A stretch of DNA of 24,010 nucleotides from DASYUM01 sp036001225 (GCA_036001225.1 DASYUM010000135.1:1-24010), one strand, 5' to 3'; shown: positions 8,294-15,718, numbered from the stretch's first letter. Notes: generated by a model not told the origin, from the letters alone. A program made the numbers and translations.

Positions 8294-8656
8294 ATGGACG
8301 TCGTGAACCTCGCCGAGAAGCTCGGGCGCTTCGCCGAGTACTGGTCCCCCAAGATCGTCGGCGAGGTCAACGACATGCACGTCAAGCTCGTCAAGCTGAA
8401 GGGCGAGTTCGTCTGGCACCATCACGCCACCGAGGACGAGCTGTTCCTGGTCGTCCACGGGCGGCTCTGCATGCAGCTGCGTGACGGCGACCGCGACGTC
8501 GCGCCGGGCGAGTTCATCATCGTCCCTCGCGGTGTCGAGCATTGCCCGCTCGCCCTGACCGACGAGGTCCACGTCCTGCTCCTGGAGCCGAAGACCACGG
8601 TGAACACCGGCAACGTGGTGAGCGAGCGGACGGTCGACGACCTGGAGCGGCTATAG
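8294..8656 (+). CDS. Small single-domain cupin
   Basis: 120 residues forming one cupin barrel. Metal ligands are the HHH cluster and glutamate in VWHHHATEDELFLVVHG (about 42-58) and the later histidine in PRGVEHCP. Cupins of this small type may bind a metal and act as enzymes or sensors; the specific activity is not predictable. Two in-frame ATGs are possible, 8288 and 8294. I chose 8294 because GGGAGGG ends 9 nt before it and only 3 nt before the other. It is embedded between the lipoprotein and the permease of an ABC operon. A role in processing the imported compound is plausible but unproven. Confidence 0.88.
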   Translation: MDVVNLAEKLGRFAEYWSPKIVGEVNDMHVKLVKLKGEFVWHHHATEDELFLVVHGRLCMQLRDGDRDVAPGEFIIVPRGVEHCPLALTDEVHVLLLEPKTTVNTGNVVSERTVDDLERL

Positions 8657-8709
8657 CGACGCCCGGCCCGCGGGGCGGCCACCCGGATCCCGGAATCGTC
8701 GGCGCCACC

Positions 8710-10341
8710 GTGGTGCTGTGGGCGGCGCTGGCACTGTTCGTCTGCTATCCGCTGGCCCGGGTCGTCACCGAGGCCTTCCATGGCGAGGCCGGCTTCAGCC
8801 TGGGCGCGGTCGGCGCCGTCCTCGGCCACTGGGCGAACCGCCAGGCGCTCTGGAACAGCCTCGTCCTCGCCACGCTGGTCGGTGTCGGCGGGACCGCGCT
8901 CGGCTTCGCCTTCGCCCTCGCCGTGGTCCGGGCCCGGCTCGGCCGCGTGGTGACCTTCCTCCTCGACGCGGTGACGGTGCTGCCGTTGATCTCGCCGCCG
9001 TTCGTGTCGGCGATCGCCATCATCTTCTCCTTCGGCCCCCGGGGATTCCTGACCTACCACCTGCTCGGCCTGAGCGGCGTCCAGATCTACGGGCTGACCG
9101 GCACCTTGCTGTCCGAGGTCCTGACCTATTTCCCCCTCGCCTACCTGACGCTGCGGGGCGTGCTGGCCTCGCTCGACCCGAATCTGGAGGACATGGCCCT
9201 GAGCCTGGGCGCCGGCCGCGGCCACATCTTCCGCACGGTCACGCTCCCCCTGACCGTCCCCGGCCTGGCCAACAGCTTCCTGCTCTGCTTCGCCGCCTCG
9301 CTGGCCGACTTCGCCACCCCGCTCATCCTGGCCGGCCAACGCTACCCGGTGCTGCCCACCCAGGCCTATCTCCAGATCACGGGGCTGTACGACTTCCACG
9401 GCGGGGCGGCCCTGTCGCTGGTGCTGCTGGGGCCGGCCCTCGTCGTCTTCCTCCTCCAGCGCTACTGGGTCGGGCGGCGGGTCTTCGTCACCGTGACCGG
9501 GCGGGCGGGGCCGCGCGGAGAGCGGCCGCGGCTGGGGGCGCTGGCCCGGAGCGTGCTGATCGCCGTCTGCGGCCTGACCGCTCTGCTCATCCTGTACTTC
9601 TACGCGCTCATCTTCGTGGCCTCGATCGTCCGCGCCCTGGGCGCCAATCACGCCCTGACGGCGGCGCACTACCGGGTCGTCGTGACCACGGGGTGGAAGG
9701 CGGTCCGCGACACGCTGATCATCGCGCTGATCGGGATGCCGCTGGGCGGGCTCTACGGCGTGGCGCTGGGCTACCTGGTCACGCGGACGGAGGCGGCCGG
9801 CCGGCGCTGGATGGAGTTCGTGGCCCTGATGAACTACGCGCTGCCGGGGACGATCGTGGGGATCGGCTACCTGCTTGCCTTCAACCGACCGCCGCTGGTC
9901 CTGACCGGCACCGCCGCCATCATCATCGCCTGCTACGTCTTTCGCTACAGCCCGGCCGGGATCCGGGCCACCGTCGCCCTCCTCCAGCAGATCGACCAGG
10001 CGCTGGAGGAGGCCTCGACCAGCCTGGGGGCGAGCCGCCTGGTGACCTTCCGGCGCGTGGTGCTGCCGCTGGTGCTGCCGGCCTTCCTGGCCGGGCTGGC
10101 CGTCGTCTTCATCCGCTCGATGACCGCGATCAGCGCGACGATCTTCCTGGTCTCGGTCAACTGGACGCTGCTGACCGTCCGCATCCTGGAGGCGATCACC
10201 GAGCTCGAGCTGGGCACGGCCTCGGCGTTCGCGATGCTGGTGATCGCGCTGGTGTATGCGATGCTGACGCTGCTCGGCTGGGGCCTCCGTCGCTTGCGGA
10301 CGCGGGAGGCGGGGGCGGTGGCGAGTCTGCTCGAGGCGTGA
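8710..10341 (+). CDS. Fused ABC transporter permease (FbpB/ThiP-like, two permease halves)
   Basis: About 543 residues with some 12 membrane helices. It is a tandem fusion of two binding-protein-dependent permease domains, as in FbpB and ThiP. Each half has an EAA loop that docks the ATPase: EDMALSLGAGRGHIFRTVTL (near 9187) and EEASTSLGASRLVTFRRVVL (near 10003). The start is problematic. 8710 is the first ordinary start codon (GTG) after the cupin stop, but it lacks a ribosome-binding site and trims the residues before the first helix. An ATA at 8653 overlaps the cupin TAG and has TGGAG 5 nt upstream, so the real protein may begin there (562 residues). The next gene encodes the ATPase. Together with the 6375 gene this is a complete ABC importer. 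Confidence 0.9.
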   Translation: MVLWAALALFVCYPLARVVTEAFHGEAGFSLGAVGAVLGHWANRQALWNSLVLATLVGVGGTALGFAFALAVVRARLGRVVTFLLDAVTVLPLISPPFVSAIAIIFSFGPRGFLTYHLLGLSGVQIYGLTGTLLSEVLTYFPLAYLTLRGVLASLDPNLEDMALSLGAGRGHIFRTVTLPLTVPGLANSFLLCFAASLADFATPLILAGQRYPVLPTQAYLQITGLYDFHGGAALSLVLLGPALVVFLLQRYWVGRRVFVTVTGRAGPRGERPRLGALARSVLIAVCGLTALLILYFYALIFVASIVRALGANHALTAAHYRVVVTTGWKAVRDTLIIALIGMPLGGLYGVALGYLVTRTEAAGRRWMEFVALMNYALPGTIVGIGYLLAFNRPPLVLTGTAAIIIACYVFRYSPAGIRATVALLQQIDQALEEASTSLGASRLVTFRRVVLPLVLPAFLAGLAVVFIRSMTAISATIFLVSVNWTLLTVRILEAITELELGTASAFAMLVIALVYAMLTLLGWGLRRLRTREAGAVASLLEA

Positions 10342-10342
10342 G

Positions 10343-11449
10343 GTGAGGGGCGGCGAGCGCGGCGTCGCGGTTCGGCTGGAAGGACTCTCCAAGCGCTTCG
10401 TCCACGGCGCCAAAGGCGAGGTGGCGGCCGTCTCCGACGTGAGCCTGGAGATCCCGCCCGGCACCCTCATGACCCTGCTCGGCCCCTCGGGCTGCGGCAA
10501 GACCACCTGCCTCCGGATGGTCGCCGGCTTCGTGGTGCCCGAGGCCGGACGGATCTGGATCGGCGACCGCGACGTGACCGGTCTCGCCGCCAACCACCGG
10601 AACATCGGCTTCGTCTTCCAGAACTACGCCCTGTTCCCCCACCTCACCGTCTTCGAGAACGTCGCCTATGGCCTGCGGGTGAAGAAGCGGCCGGCGCCCG
10701 AGATCGTCGAGCGAGTCCGGCGCGTCCTGGCCCTGGTCGGGCTCAGCGGGTACGACAGCCAGTTCCCCAATCAGCTCTCGGGGGGCGAGCAGCAGCGGGT
10801 CGCGCTGGCCCGCGTCATCGTGGTCGAGCCGGCGGTGCTCCTCTTCGACGAGCCGCTGTCGAACCTGGACGCCAAGCTTCGGATCCAGATGCGGGCCGAG
10901 ATCCAGCGCCTCCAGCGGGCGCTCGCCATCACCACGCTCTACGTCACCCACGACCAGGAAGAGGCGATGGCGATCTCCGACCGGGTGGCGGTGATGCGCC
11001 GGGGCGCGCTGCTCCAGGTCGGGACCCCGCACGAGCTGTACTACGCGCCGCGGAGCCTGTTCGTCGCCCAGTTCATCGGACGGGCGAACCTGGTGCCGGC
11101 GGTGATCGGGACGGCGACGGCCGAGGGCGTGGCGCTGACCGTGCTCGGCGAGGTCTGCCCGGTGCCGGCGCCGGAGTGGCCGGTGGCGCCGGGGATGCGG
11201 GTCCGCGCGCTGGTCCGGCCGGAGGCGGTCGGCCTCGCCCGGGCCGGCACGCGAGCCGGGATTCCCGGGAAGGTCATGGAGGCGCTCTTCCTCGGTGAGA
11301 AGAGTGAGTACGCGGTCGAGGTCGCGGGCGGCGAGCGGCTCACGGTGACGACGTCGGACCCCGCCCTGGCCGACCTGCGGCCGGGGGACGCGGTGACGCT
11401 GACCCTCCGCGGCGAGCTGATCCGGCTCTTTCCGGAGGGCCGCGAGTGA
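10343..11449 (+). CDS. ABC transporter ATP-binding protein (FbpC/PotA-like)
   Basis: 368 residues with all expected ATPase motifs: Walker A GPSGCGKTT (47-55), Q-loop VFQNYALFPHLTV (Q93), signature LSGGEQQR (145-152), Walker B VLLFDEP (165-171) and H-loop histidine H203 in THDQEEA. The C-terminal third is a TOBE-type regulatory domain, as in the Fe(III), polyamine and 2-aminoethylphosphonate importers. The GTG start lies 1 nt after the permease stop, and the stop overlaps the next start (GTGA). The encoded protein energises the permease of the preceding gene at the inner membrane. The sequence does not discriminate the substrate. Confidence 0.95.
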   Translation: MRGGERGVAVRLEGLSKRFVHGAKGEVAAVSDVSLEIPPGTLMTLLGPSGCGKTTCLRMVAGFVVPEAGRIWIGDRDVTGLAANHRNIGFVFQNYALFPHLTVFENVAYGLRVKKRPAPEIVERVRRVLALVGLSGYDSQFPNQLSGGEQQRVALARVIVVEPAVLLFDEPLSNLDAKLRIQMRAEIQRLQRALAITTLYVTHDQEEAMAISDRVAVMRRGALLQVGTPHELYYAPRSLFVAQFIGRANLVPAVIGTATAEGVALTVLGEVCPVPAPEWPVAPGMRVRALVRPEAVGLARAGTRAGIPGKVMEALFLGEKSEYAVEVAGGERLTVTTSDPALADLRPGDAVTLTLRGELIRLFPEGRE

Positions 11450-11940
11450 GGCCGGCCGCCGGGCTGGTCGGCGCCGTGCTCGGCCTCACCCTCGCCGTCG
11501 GCGCGGCCGGCCAGGAGGTGCCGGGGGCCGACGCCGTCTTCGTCGGCCGCGGCGTGGCGATCCTGTGGGGCGTCGTCCGCGGGCCCGACGAGGCCCGCAC
11601 CCGCGTCGTGCTACGGATCGAGCGGCTCGATCCGGCCGCGCCGTGGCGGCTGGTGAGCGTGGAGGCCGTGGATCCCTTCACGCGCGAGCGGGAGTGGGTG
11701 CGGCTCGCCCTCGACCTCGCCGCCGACCCGGTGGCGACGGTGGAGATGTCCCGCGAGAGCTTCGTCGCCAAGCCGAGCCGCCGCGTCCTCTTCTACCGGG
11801 ATGCGGCGGCCCTCCAGTCCGACCGGCCCGGCCTCGTGGTCAGCTACGTGAGCATCCCCGACACCGTGCCCGAGTTCGCCTCCGCCGCCGAGCTGGAGGA
11901 GCACTTCCGCCGCATCCGCGCCGGCCTGCCGGGCAGCTGA
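11446..11940 (+). CDS. Small exported protein of unknown function
   Basis: 164 residues starting with a GTG that overlaps the ATPase stop by 4 nt, so it belongs to the ABC operon. An N-terminal hydrophobic stretch (about 5-22) ending in GAAG suggests a signal peptide and periplasmic location. The mature part is charged and rich in arginine, with no motif I recognise. It may fold as a small beta-rich domain (RVVLRIERLDPAAPWRLVSVEAV). The conserved operon position suggests an accessory role for the importer, but no function can be given. Confidence 0.75.
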   Translation: MRPAAGLVGAVLGLTLAVGAAGQEVPGADAVFVGRGVAILWGVVRGPDEARTRVVLRIERLDPAAPWRLVSVEAVDPFTREREWVRLALDLAADPVATVEMSRESFVAKPSRRVLFYRDAAALQSDRPGLVVSYVSIPDTVPEFASAAELEEHFRRIRAGLPGS

Positions 11941-12179
11941 CCACCCCTGCGCCGCCGCGCGATAACCGCGGTCGGCTGCGCGCCGACTGAACGCCGAGCC
12001 GGCCCCTGAGATGGCGTGCGGGAATGCAAGATTTGTCGGCCGGCTCGACGCGGCGGACATCCTCGGCCTCGCCACCGTCCCCGTGCGGTTCGCGCCGTAG
12101 GGCGCGGCCAGTGGCGGTAACCCGGCTACGGCTCGTCGGGTTGCGCGCCCCCCCGGGCGTCTGCTACAACAGGACCACG
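11941..12179. other. 239-bp gap before ccdA with two inverted repeats
   Basis: No convincing gene. A 6-bp hairpin (GTCGGC/GCCGAC, 11971-11987) follows the operon end and may act as a weak terminator. A wider inverted repeat (CGAGCCGGC at 11995-12003 with GCCGGCTCG at 12039-12047) encloses 35 nt. The right end of the gap holds the putative ccdA -10 box. Confidence 0.5.
12165..12170 (+). promoter_or_regulatory. Putative -10 box close to the ccdA start
   Basis: TACAAC lies 9 nt before the ccdA ATG, with a poor -35 (TTGCGC, 12141-12146) 18 nt upstream. Transcription would begin within a few bases of the start codon, although an AGGA (12171-12174) also sits there. Confidence 0.35.
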
Positions 12180-12917
12180 ATGCGGAACGTCTCGATGCTG
12201 GTCGCGTTCTCGGCGGGGGTCTTCTCCTTCCTGTCGCCGTGCGTACTCCCGCTCTTCCCCTCCTACCTCTCCTTCATCACCGGCATGTCGGTCGAGCAGC
12301 TCCAGGAGTCGGCCAGCCGGGGCGGCGAGCGGCGCCGGGTGATCGGTCATTCGCTGGCGTTCATCCTCGGCTTCTCGATGGTCTTCATCGGCATGGGGGC
12401 CTCGTTCAGCGCTCTCGGCCAGCTCCTCATCGAGCAGCGGGATCTCATCCGCCAGGTCGGCGGGGCTCTCATCATCCTCTTCGGCCTCTACATCGCCGGT
12501 GTGCTGCCCCTCCGCTGGCTCGGCCGCTACCGGCAGGTCCAGCTCCGCTCGAAGCCGGCCGGCCTTCTCGGCTCGTGGCTGGTGGGCGTGACCTTCGCGA
12601 TCGGCTGGACGCCGTGCGTCGGTCCGATCCTGGGCTCGATCCTCACGCTGGCCGGCACCGCCGAGACCGTCGCCACCGGCATCGCCCTGCTGGGCGCCTA
12701 CTCGGCGGGGCTGGCTCTGCCGTTCTTCCTCTCCTCGCTCGCCCTCGGCGCCTTCCTGGTCGCGGTGCGCCGCTTCCGCCCGTGGATCCCGGTCGTCGAG
12801 CGTGCGGCCGGGGTCCTGCTGGTGGTCGTGGGATTGCTGGTCCTGACCAACTACTTCATCGTCCTCAACTCCTACGCGATCAGTCTCACGCCCGACTGGC
12901 TCCTCAAGCGTCTCTAG
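12180..12917 (+). CDS. ccdA: Cytochrome c biogenesis / thiol-disulfide transporter CcdA
   Basis: 245 residues with about six membrane helices, typical of CcdA. CcdA passes electrons from cytoplasmic thioredoxin across the inner membrane to periplasmic thiol proteins, including the cytochrome c maturation apparatus. The two redox cysteines are visible: C21 in FLSPCVLPL and C146 in GWTPCVGPILG. Each is in the first helix of an inverted three-helix repeat. The ATG follows AGGA with a 5-nt gap. The frame remains open upstream, but that part is not family-like. No thioredoxin-like partner (ResA/CcmG) is adjacent; homoserine kinase follows 14 nt after the stop. Confidence 0.92.
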   Translation: MRNVSMLVAFSAGVFSFLSPCVLPLFPSYLSFITGMSVEQLQESASRGGERRRVIGHSLAFILGFSMVFIGMGASFSALGQLLIEQRDLIRQVGGALIILFGLYIAGVLPLRWLGRYRQVQLRSKPAGLLGSWLVGVTFAIGWTPCVGPILGSILTLAGTAETVATGIALLGAYSAGLALPFFLSSLALGAFLVAVRRFRPWIPVVERAAGVLLVVVGLLVLTNYFIVLNSYAISLTPDWLLKRL

Positions 12918-12931
12918 AAGGCGTCCCGCCG

Positions 12932-13858
12932 CTGCGCCGCGTCCGCGTCACCGTTCCCGCCACCTCCGCCAACCTCGGGCCCGGGTTCGACACCCTCGGG
13001 CTCGCGCTCGCGCTCTTCAACGAGTTCGACGTCGGCGAGGCAGACACCCTCGACGTGAAGATCGAAGGCGAAGGTGCCGACCGGCTCCCCCGCGACGAGC
13101 GGAGCCTGGTCGTGCGCGGCGCCCGGCTCGTCTACGAGGCGGCCGGGCGCCCCTGGTCGGGGCTGCGGGTCCGTCAGGTGAATCGGATTCCCCCCGCCCG
13201 CGGCCTCGGCTCGAGTGCGACGGCGTGGCTGGGGGGGATGCTGGGCGCCAACGCGCTCCTGGGCGGCCTGGTGCCGCCCGACACCATCATGGAATTGGCC
13301 GTGCGCCACGAGGGGCATCCGGACAATCTGGCCGCCGCGCTCCACGGCGGGCTCACCGTGATCTGCTGGGACGCCGACGTCCGGGCGGTGGTGAGTCTAC
13401 CCGTCCCGGCTGAGCTCCGCTTCGCCCTCGTCGTCCCGGATCGTGAAGCGTCGACTGCGGTGGCGCGGGCCGTGCTGCCGCCGACCTACCCCCGGGCCGA
13501 CGCGGTGTTCAACGTCGGGCGGACGGCCCTCCTCCTCGCCGCGTTGGCTGGCGAGCGCTGGGAGCTGTTGGCGGCGGCCATGGCCGATCGCCTCCACCAG
13601 CCCTATCGGGGACAGGCCCTTTTCCCGTGGCTCGACCGCGTCTTTGCCGCCGCGCGGAGCGCCGGCGCCCTCGGCGTCGCACTGTCCGGGGCCGGCCCAT
13701 CGGTCCTGGCCGTGGTGGGCGAGGCGGACGCCCCGGCGGTGGCCCAGGCCATGCATGAGATCCTGCGGGGGGACGGGCTCGAGGCCCGAACGCTGGTGCT
13801 GGCCGCCGACACCGGCGGGGCCCGGGTGACCGAGTTGCCCGAGCAATTTTCCGATTGA
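12932..13858 (+). CDS. thrB: Homoserine kinase, apparently starting at CTG
   Basis: 308 residues. It phosphorylates homoserine to O-phosphohomoserine in threonine synthesis, in the cytoplasm. GHMP-kinase motifs are in order: VPATSANLGPGFDTLGLAL at the N-terminus, the ATP loop PPARGLGSSATA (about 87-98) and the C-terminal GVALSGAGPSVLAVV. No ATG, GTG or TTG occurs in frame near the expected start. The next is GTG 13055, which would delete motif 1. A CTG at 12932 gives MRRVRVTVPATSANLGPGFD, matching the family, and is preceded by AGAAGG (12916-12921) with a 10-nt gap. I therefore place the start there. Gene order ccdA-thrB with a 14-nt gap suggests co-transcription. Confidence 0.9.
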   Translation: MRRVRVTVPATSANLGPGFDTLGLALALFNEFDVGEADTLDVKIEGEGADRLPRDERSLVVRGARLVYEAAGRPWSGLRVRQVNRIPPARGLGSSATAWLGGMLGANALLGGLVPPDTIMELAVRHEGHPDNLAAALHGGLTVICWDADVRAVVSLPVPAELRFALVVPDREASTAVARAVLPPTYPRADAVFNVGRTALLLAALAGERWELLAAAMADRLHQPYRGQALFPWLDRVFAAARSAGALGVALSGAGPSVLAVVGEADAPAVAQAMHEILRGDGLEARTLVLAADTGGARVTELPEQFSD

Positions 13859-13883
13859 CGCTCCCGGGGGCGGCTGCTATGGT
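13855..13883 (+). promoter_or_regulatory. Sigma-70-like promoter overlapping the thrB stop
   Basis: TTGACG (13855-13860), 17 nt, then TATGGT (13878-13883). The TGA inside the -35 box is the thrB stop codon. It would drive the zinc-ribbon gene through a leader of about 230 nt. Confidence 0.6.
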
Positions 13884-13889
13884 CGAATC

Positions 13890-14123
13890 AAGGTAAGCAT
13901 TCCGCCCGAGATACAGAGCCGGCAAGACAGCGTAGCCGCCCACGAGGACCGAACCGCCACACCGCCTCGCCTGGCCATTCGTGACGCGATCGTCGCCCGA
14001 GACTGCGCTCAGCGCCCGCCTGCACTGTCCTCCGATCCGCATCGACTCAGGGGAGGTGAGAAGAGAACTCGTTCGCCGTGCACCGACCGCGTTGACCAGC
14101 ATCGCAGAGGAGACGTGAGGACC
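13890..14123 (+). other. Long 5' leader of the zinc-ribbon gene
   Basis: About 234 nt of non-coding sequence between the promoter and the ATG. I recognise no known riboswitch. A CCTCC run near 14030 could pair with GGGGAGG at 14050-14056, and further purine-rich stretches precede the start codon. No convincing gene. Confidence 0.4.
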
Positions 14124-14453
14124 ATGGATTTCCAGGACAAGGTGTTGGTGTGCCGGGACTGCGGTAAGGAGTTTCTCTTCTCGGCGGGCGAGCAGGCCTT
14201 CTACGCCGAGAAGGGGTTCCAGAACGAGCCGACCCGCTGCCGCAACTGCCGAGCGGCCCGCAAGGGCGGCGGGGCCGGCATGGCCCAGGAGAGCGGCGCC
14301 TCTCGCCCGCTGTTCTCGGCCGTCTGCTCGGAGTGCGGCAAGGACACCCAGGTCCCCTTCAAGCCTACTGCGGGAAAGCCGGTCTACTGCCGCGAGTGCT
14401 TCCAGAAGCGCGGCAACCGCACCGCGCGCCGGAGCCCCGCCTACCTGGACTGA
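14124..14453 (+). CDS. Double zinc-ribbon protein (CxxC-x25-CxxC and CxxC-x17-CxxC)
   Basis: 109 residues with two zinc-ribbon domains. The first uses C10/C13 (VCRDCGKEF) and C39/C42 (RCRNC) and includes the SAGEQAFYAEKGF stretch typical of the probable zinc-ribbon family. The second uses C68/C71 (CSECGKDTQVPFKP) and C89/C92 (YCRECF), matching the CxxC-x17-CxxC family. Such proteins are common and small; nucleic-acid binding is presumed but unproven. I chose ATG 14124 over GTG 14115 because it begins at the family-like MDFQDKVLVCRDCG; AGAGGAG lies 11 nt upstream. It has its own promoter and a long leader, and converges with a small membrane protein gene. Confidence 0.88.
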   Translation: MDFQDKVLVCRDCGKEFLFSAGEQAFYAEKGFQNEPTRCRNCRAARKGGGAGMAQESGASRPLFSAVCSECGKDTQVPFKPTAGKPVYCRECFQKRGNRTARRSPAYLD

Positions 14454-14460
14454 TCGCCCG

Positions 14461-14478
14461 CGCGCCACATCCGGCGCG
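14461..14478. terminator. Short hairpin between convergent genes
   Basis: CGCGCC and GGCGCG arms (6 bp) around a 6-nt loop fill the 29-bp gap between the convergent zinc-ribbon and small membrane protein genes. There is no T-run, so a bidirectional terminator role is only suggested by position. Confidence 0.35.
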
Positions 14479-14482
14479 ACCC

Positions 14483-14749
14483 TCAGCGCGTGATCGGGGC
14501 CGAGCCGTCGTTCCCTGCGGCCTCATCGTCCAGCGAGGCGGCCGGCGGCTCCCGTAGCGCCTCGACCACCACGACGACGAAGCCCGCCAGCGCGAGGGCG
14601 ATGCCGCTGGCGATCGCCGCCGGGACCGGCCGGGGCAGGACCTTGCCGGCCAGGAACATGAGGCCGATGCCGAAGGCGACGAGCCCGAAGCCGATCTGGA
14701 GCCGGGGCGTGAAGATGCGCTCGGGCGGGGCGTCGCTCGACCGGGTCAC
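14483..14749 (-). CDS. Small two-helix membrane protein, unknown function
   Basis: 88 residues. Two hydrophobic segments (about 18-35 and 42-64) are joined by a short loop containing GKVLPRP, giving a helical hairpin, with a charged N-terminus and an acidic C-terminal tail. No family is recognised. The GTG start at 14749 has no ribosome-binding site, but a well-formed promoter ends 9 nt upstream, consistent with a leaderless transcript. It is divergent from dcd and converges with the zinc-ribbon gene. The precise promoter position makes a real gene likely despite its small size. Confidence 0.75.
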   Translation of the reverse strand: MTRSSDAPPERIFTPRLQIGFGLVAFGIGLMFLAGKVLPRPVPAAIASGIALALAGFVVVVVEALREPPAASLDDEAAGNDGSAPITR

Positions 14750-14758
14750 GACGGCGCT

Positions 14759-14786
14759 ACTGTAGCACCGGCCGCCCGGCCGTCAA
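14759..14786 (-). promoter_or_regulatory. Promoter of the small membrane protein gene
   Basis: On the minus strand TTGACG (14786-14781), 16 nt, then TACAGT (14764-14759). Transcription would start about 3 nt before the GTG at 14749, implying a leaderless or nearly leaderless mRNA. Confidence 0.6.
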
Positions 14787-14838
14787 CTCGCATACCGCCA
14801 TTCCGGCGCTCCCAAACGCGAAATCACGGCCAAAAGAC

Positions 14839-14867
14839 TTGACTGTCCCGGGGTCGGCCGCTACGAT
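14839..14867 (+). promoter_or_regulatory. Promoter of the dcd-pup-fmdB unit
   Basis: TTGACT (14839-14844), 17 nt, then TACGAT (14862-14867), a good sigma-70-like match. It is divergent from the promoter at 14759-14786, with 52 bp between the two -35 boxes. The leader to dcd would be about 63 nt. Confidence 0.7.
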
Positions 14868-14937
14868 GACGGTGGGACCGGAAGGGTTCGGACCGTGGTC
14901 GTGGAAGACCGGTCGGCCCTCGGGGTCCCGAGGGTCG

Positions 14938-15489
14938 ATGATCAAGAGCGACCGCTGGATCAAGCGCATGGCCCTCGACAAGGGCATGATCGAGCCCTTC
15001 GAGGAGCGGCAGGTCCGCCAGGGGAGCATCTCCTACGGCCTGTCCTCCTACGGCTATGACATCCGGATCGCCAACCAGTTCAAGATCTTCACCAACGTGT
15101 ACAACACCGTGGTGGATCCCAAGGCGTTCGACCCGCGGTCCTTCGTGGACGTCGAGAGCGCGGTGTGCATCATTCCGCCCAACTCGTTCGCCCTCGGGCG
15201 CTCGGTCGAGTACTTCCGGATCCCGCGCAACGTGATGACCATTTGTCTCGGGAAGTCCACGTACGCGCGCTGTGGCATCATCACCAACGTGACCCCCTTC
15301 GAGCCGGAGTGGGAAGGGTACGTCACGCTCGAGGTGTCGAACACGACGCCGCTGCCGGCGAAGATCTACGCGCACGAGGGGATCGCCCAGGTCCTCTTCT
15401 TCGAGTCCGACGAGGCCTGCGCCGTCTCCTATGCCGACCGGCAGGGGAAGTACCAGGCGCAGCAGGGCATCGTGTTGCCGACGGTATAG
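14938..15489 (+). CDS. dcd: dCTP deaminase
   Basis: 183 residues, the normal length for the trimeric enzyme that deaminates dCTP to dUTP, feeding dTMP synthesis. Conserved segments include ISYGLSSYGYDIR, the active-site GKSTYARCGI (S107, R111) and WEGYVTLEVSNTTPLP with the likely catalytic glutamate E132. IAQVLFFE follows, with a C-terminal tail that closes over the nucleotide (SYADRQGKYQAQQG). I placed the start at the ATG giving MIKSDRWIKRMALDKGMIEPFE, the usual family N-terminus; GAGGG lies 3 nt upstream. It is the first gene behind a clear promoter. It does not show the features needed to tell mono-functional from bifunctional (dUTPase) forms with certainty. Confidence 0.95.
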   Translation: MIKSDRWIKRMALDKGMIEPFEERQVRQGSISYGLSSYGYDIRIANQFKIFTNVYNTVVDPKAFDPRSFVDVESAVCIIPPNSFALGRSVEYFRIPRNVMTICLGKSTYARCGIITNVTPFEPEWEGYVTLEVSNTTPLPAKIYAHEGIAQVLFFESDEACAVSYADRQGKYQAQQGIVLPTV

Positions 15490-15509
15490 GGCGGGGAAGG
15501 GGAGGCACC

Positions 15510-15713
15510 ATGGCCGACCAGCAGAAGAAGAAGACCACCGAACGGCCGAAGGGTCCGCCCGAGGGCGAGGACACCAAGGCGAACCCCGAGGTGCAGAAGA
15601 AGGGCAAGAAGATCAAGGAAGAGCTGGACAAGATCCTCGACGAGATCGACGACATTCTCGAGGAGAACGCCGAGGAGTTCGTGAAGAGCTACGTCCAGCG
15701 GGGCGGCGAGTAA
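15510..15713 (+). CDS. pup: Prokaryotic ubiquitin-like protein Pup, GGE-ending
   Basis: 67 residues with the hallmarks of Pup, the small protein tag that PafA ligates to lysines of target proteins for proteasome degradation. The N-terminal half is disordered and rich in K/E/P. The C-terminal half is a coiled-coil-forming helix (IKEELDKILDEIDDILEENAEEFVKSYVQ), which is recognised by the Mpa/ARC ATPase. The protein ends in Gly-Gly-Glu. In Pup proteins ending in Gln, Dop must first deamidate the terminus; a Glu end is already ligation-ready. The ATG has GGGGAGG upstream. It sits 20 nt after dcd and 5 nt before an fmdB-like gene. No proteasome, ARC, Dop or PafA gene is present in the window. Confidence 0.93.
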   Translation: MADQQKKKTTERPKGPPEGEDTKANPEVQKKGKKIKEELDKILDEIDDILEENAEEFVKSYVQRGGE

Positions 15714-15718
15714 GCGCG

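Noticed and set aside
8542..8709. TTG start for the ABC permease inside the cupin gene
   Set aside because: It would overlap the cupin by 115 bp and add residues of antisense-like composition.
8422..10605. Long open minus-strand frame antisense to cupin, permease and ATPase
   Set aside because: Product is low-complexity, rich in R, G, Q, D and H, as expected from the reverse of a high-GC gene; the plus strand has clear motifs.
12011..12100. 29-codon frame (MACGNARFVGRL...) before ccdA
   Set aside because: No ribosome-binding site or family resemblance, and it overlaps an inverted repeat; not enough support for a gene.
14056..14118. 20-codon frame in the zinc-ribbon leader that could be a leader peptide
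   Set aside because: Its GTG directly abuts the purine run with no spacing, and no regulatory codon bias is visible.
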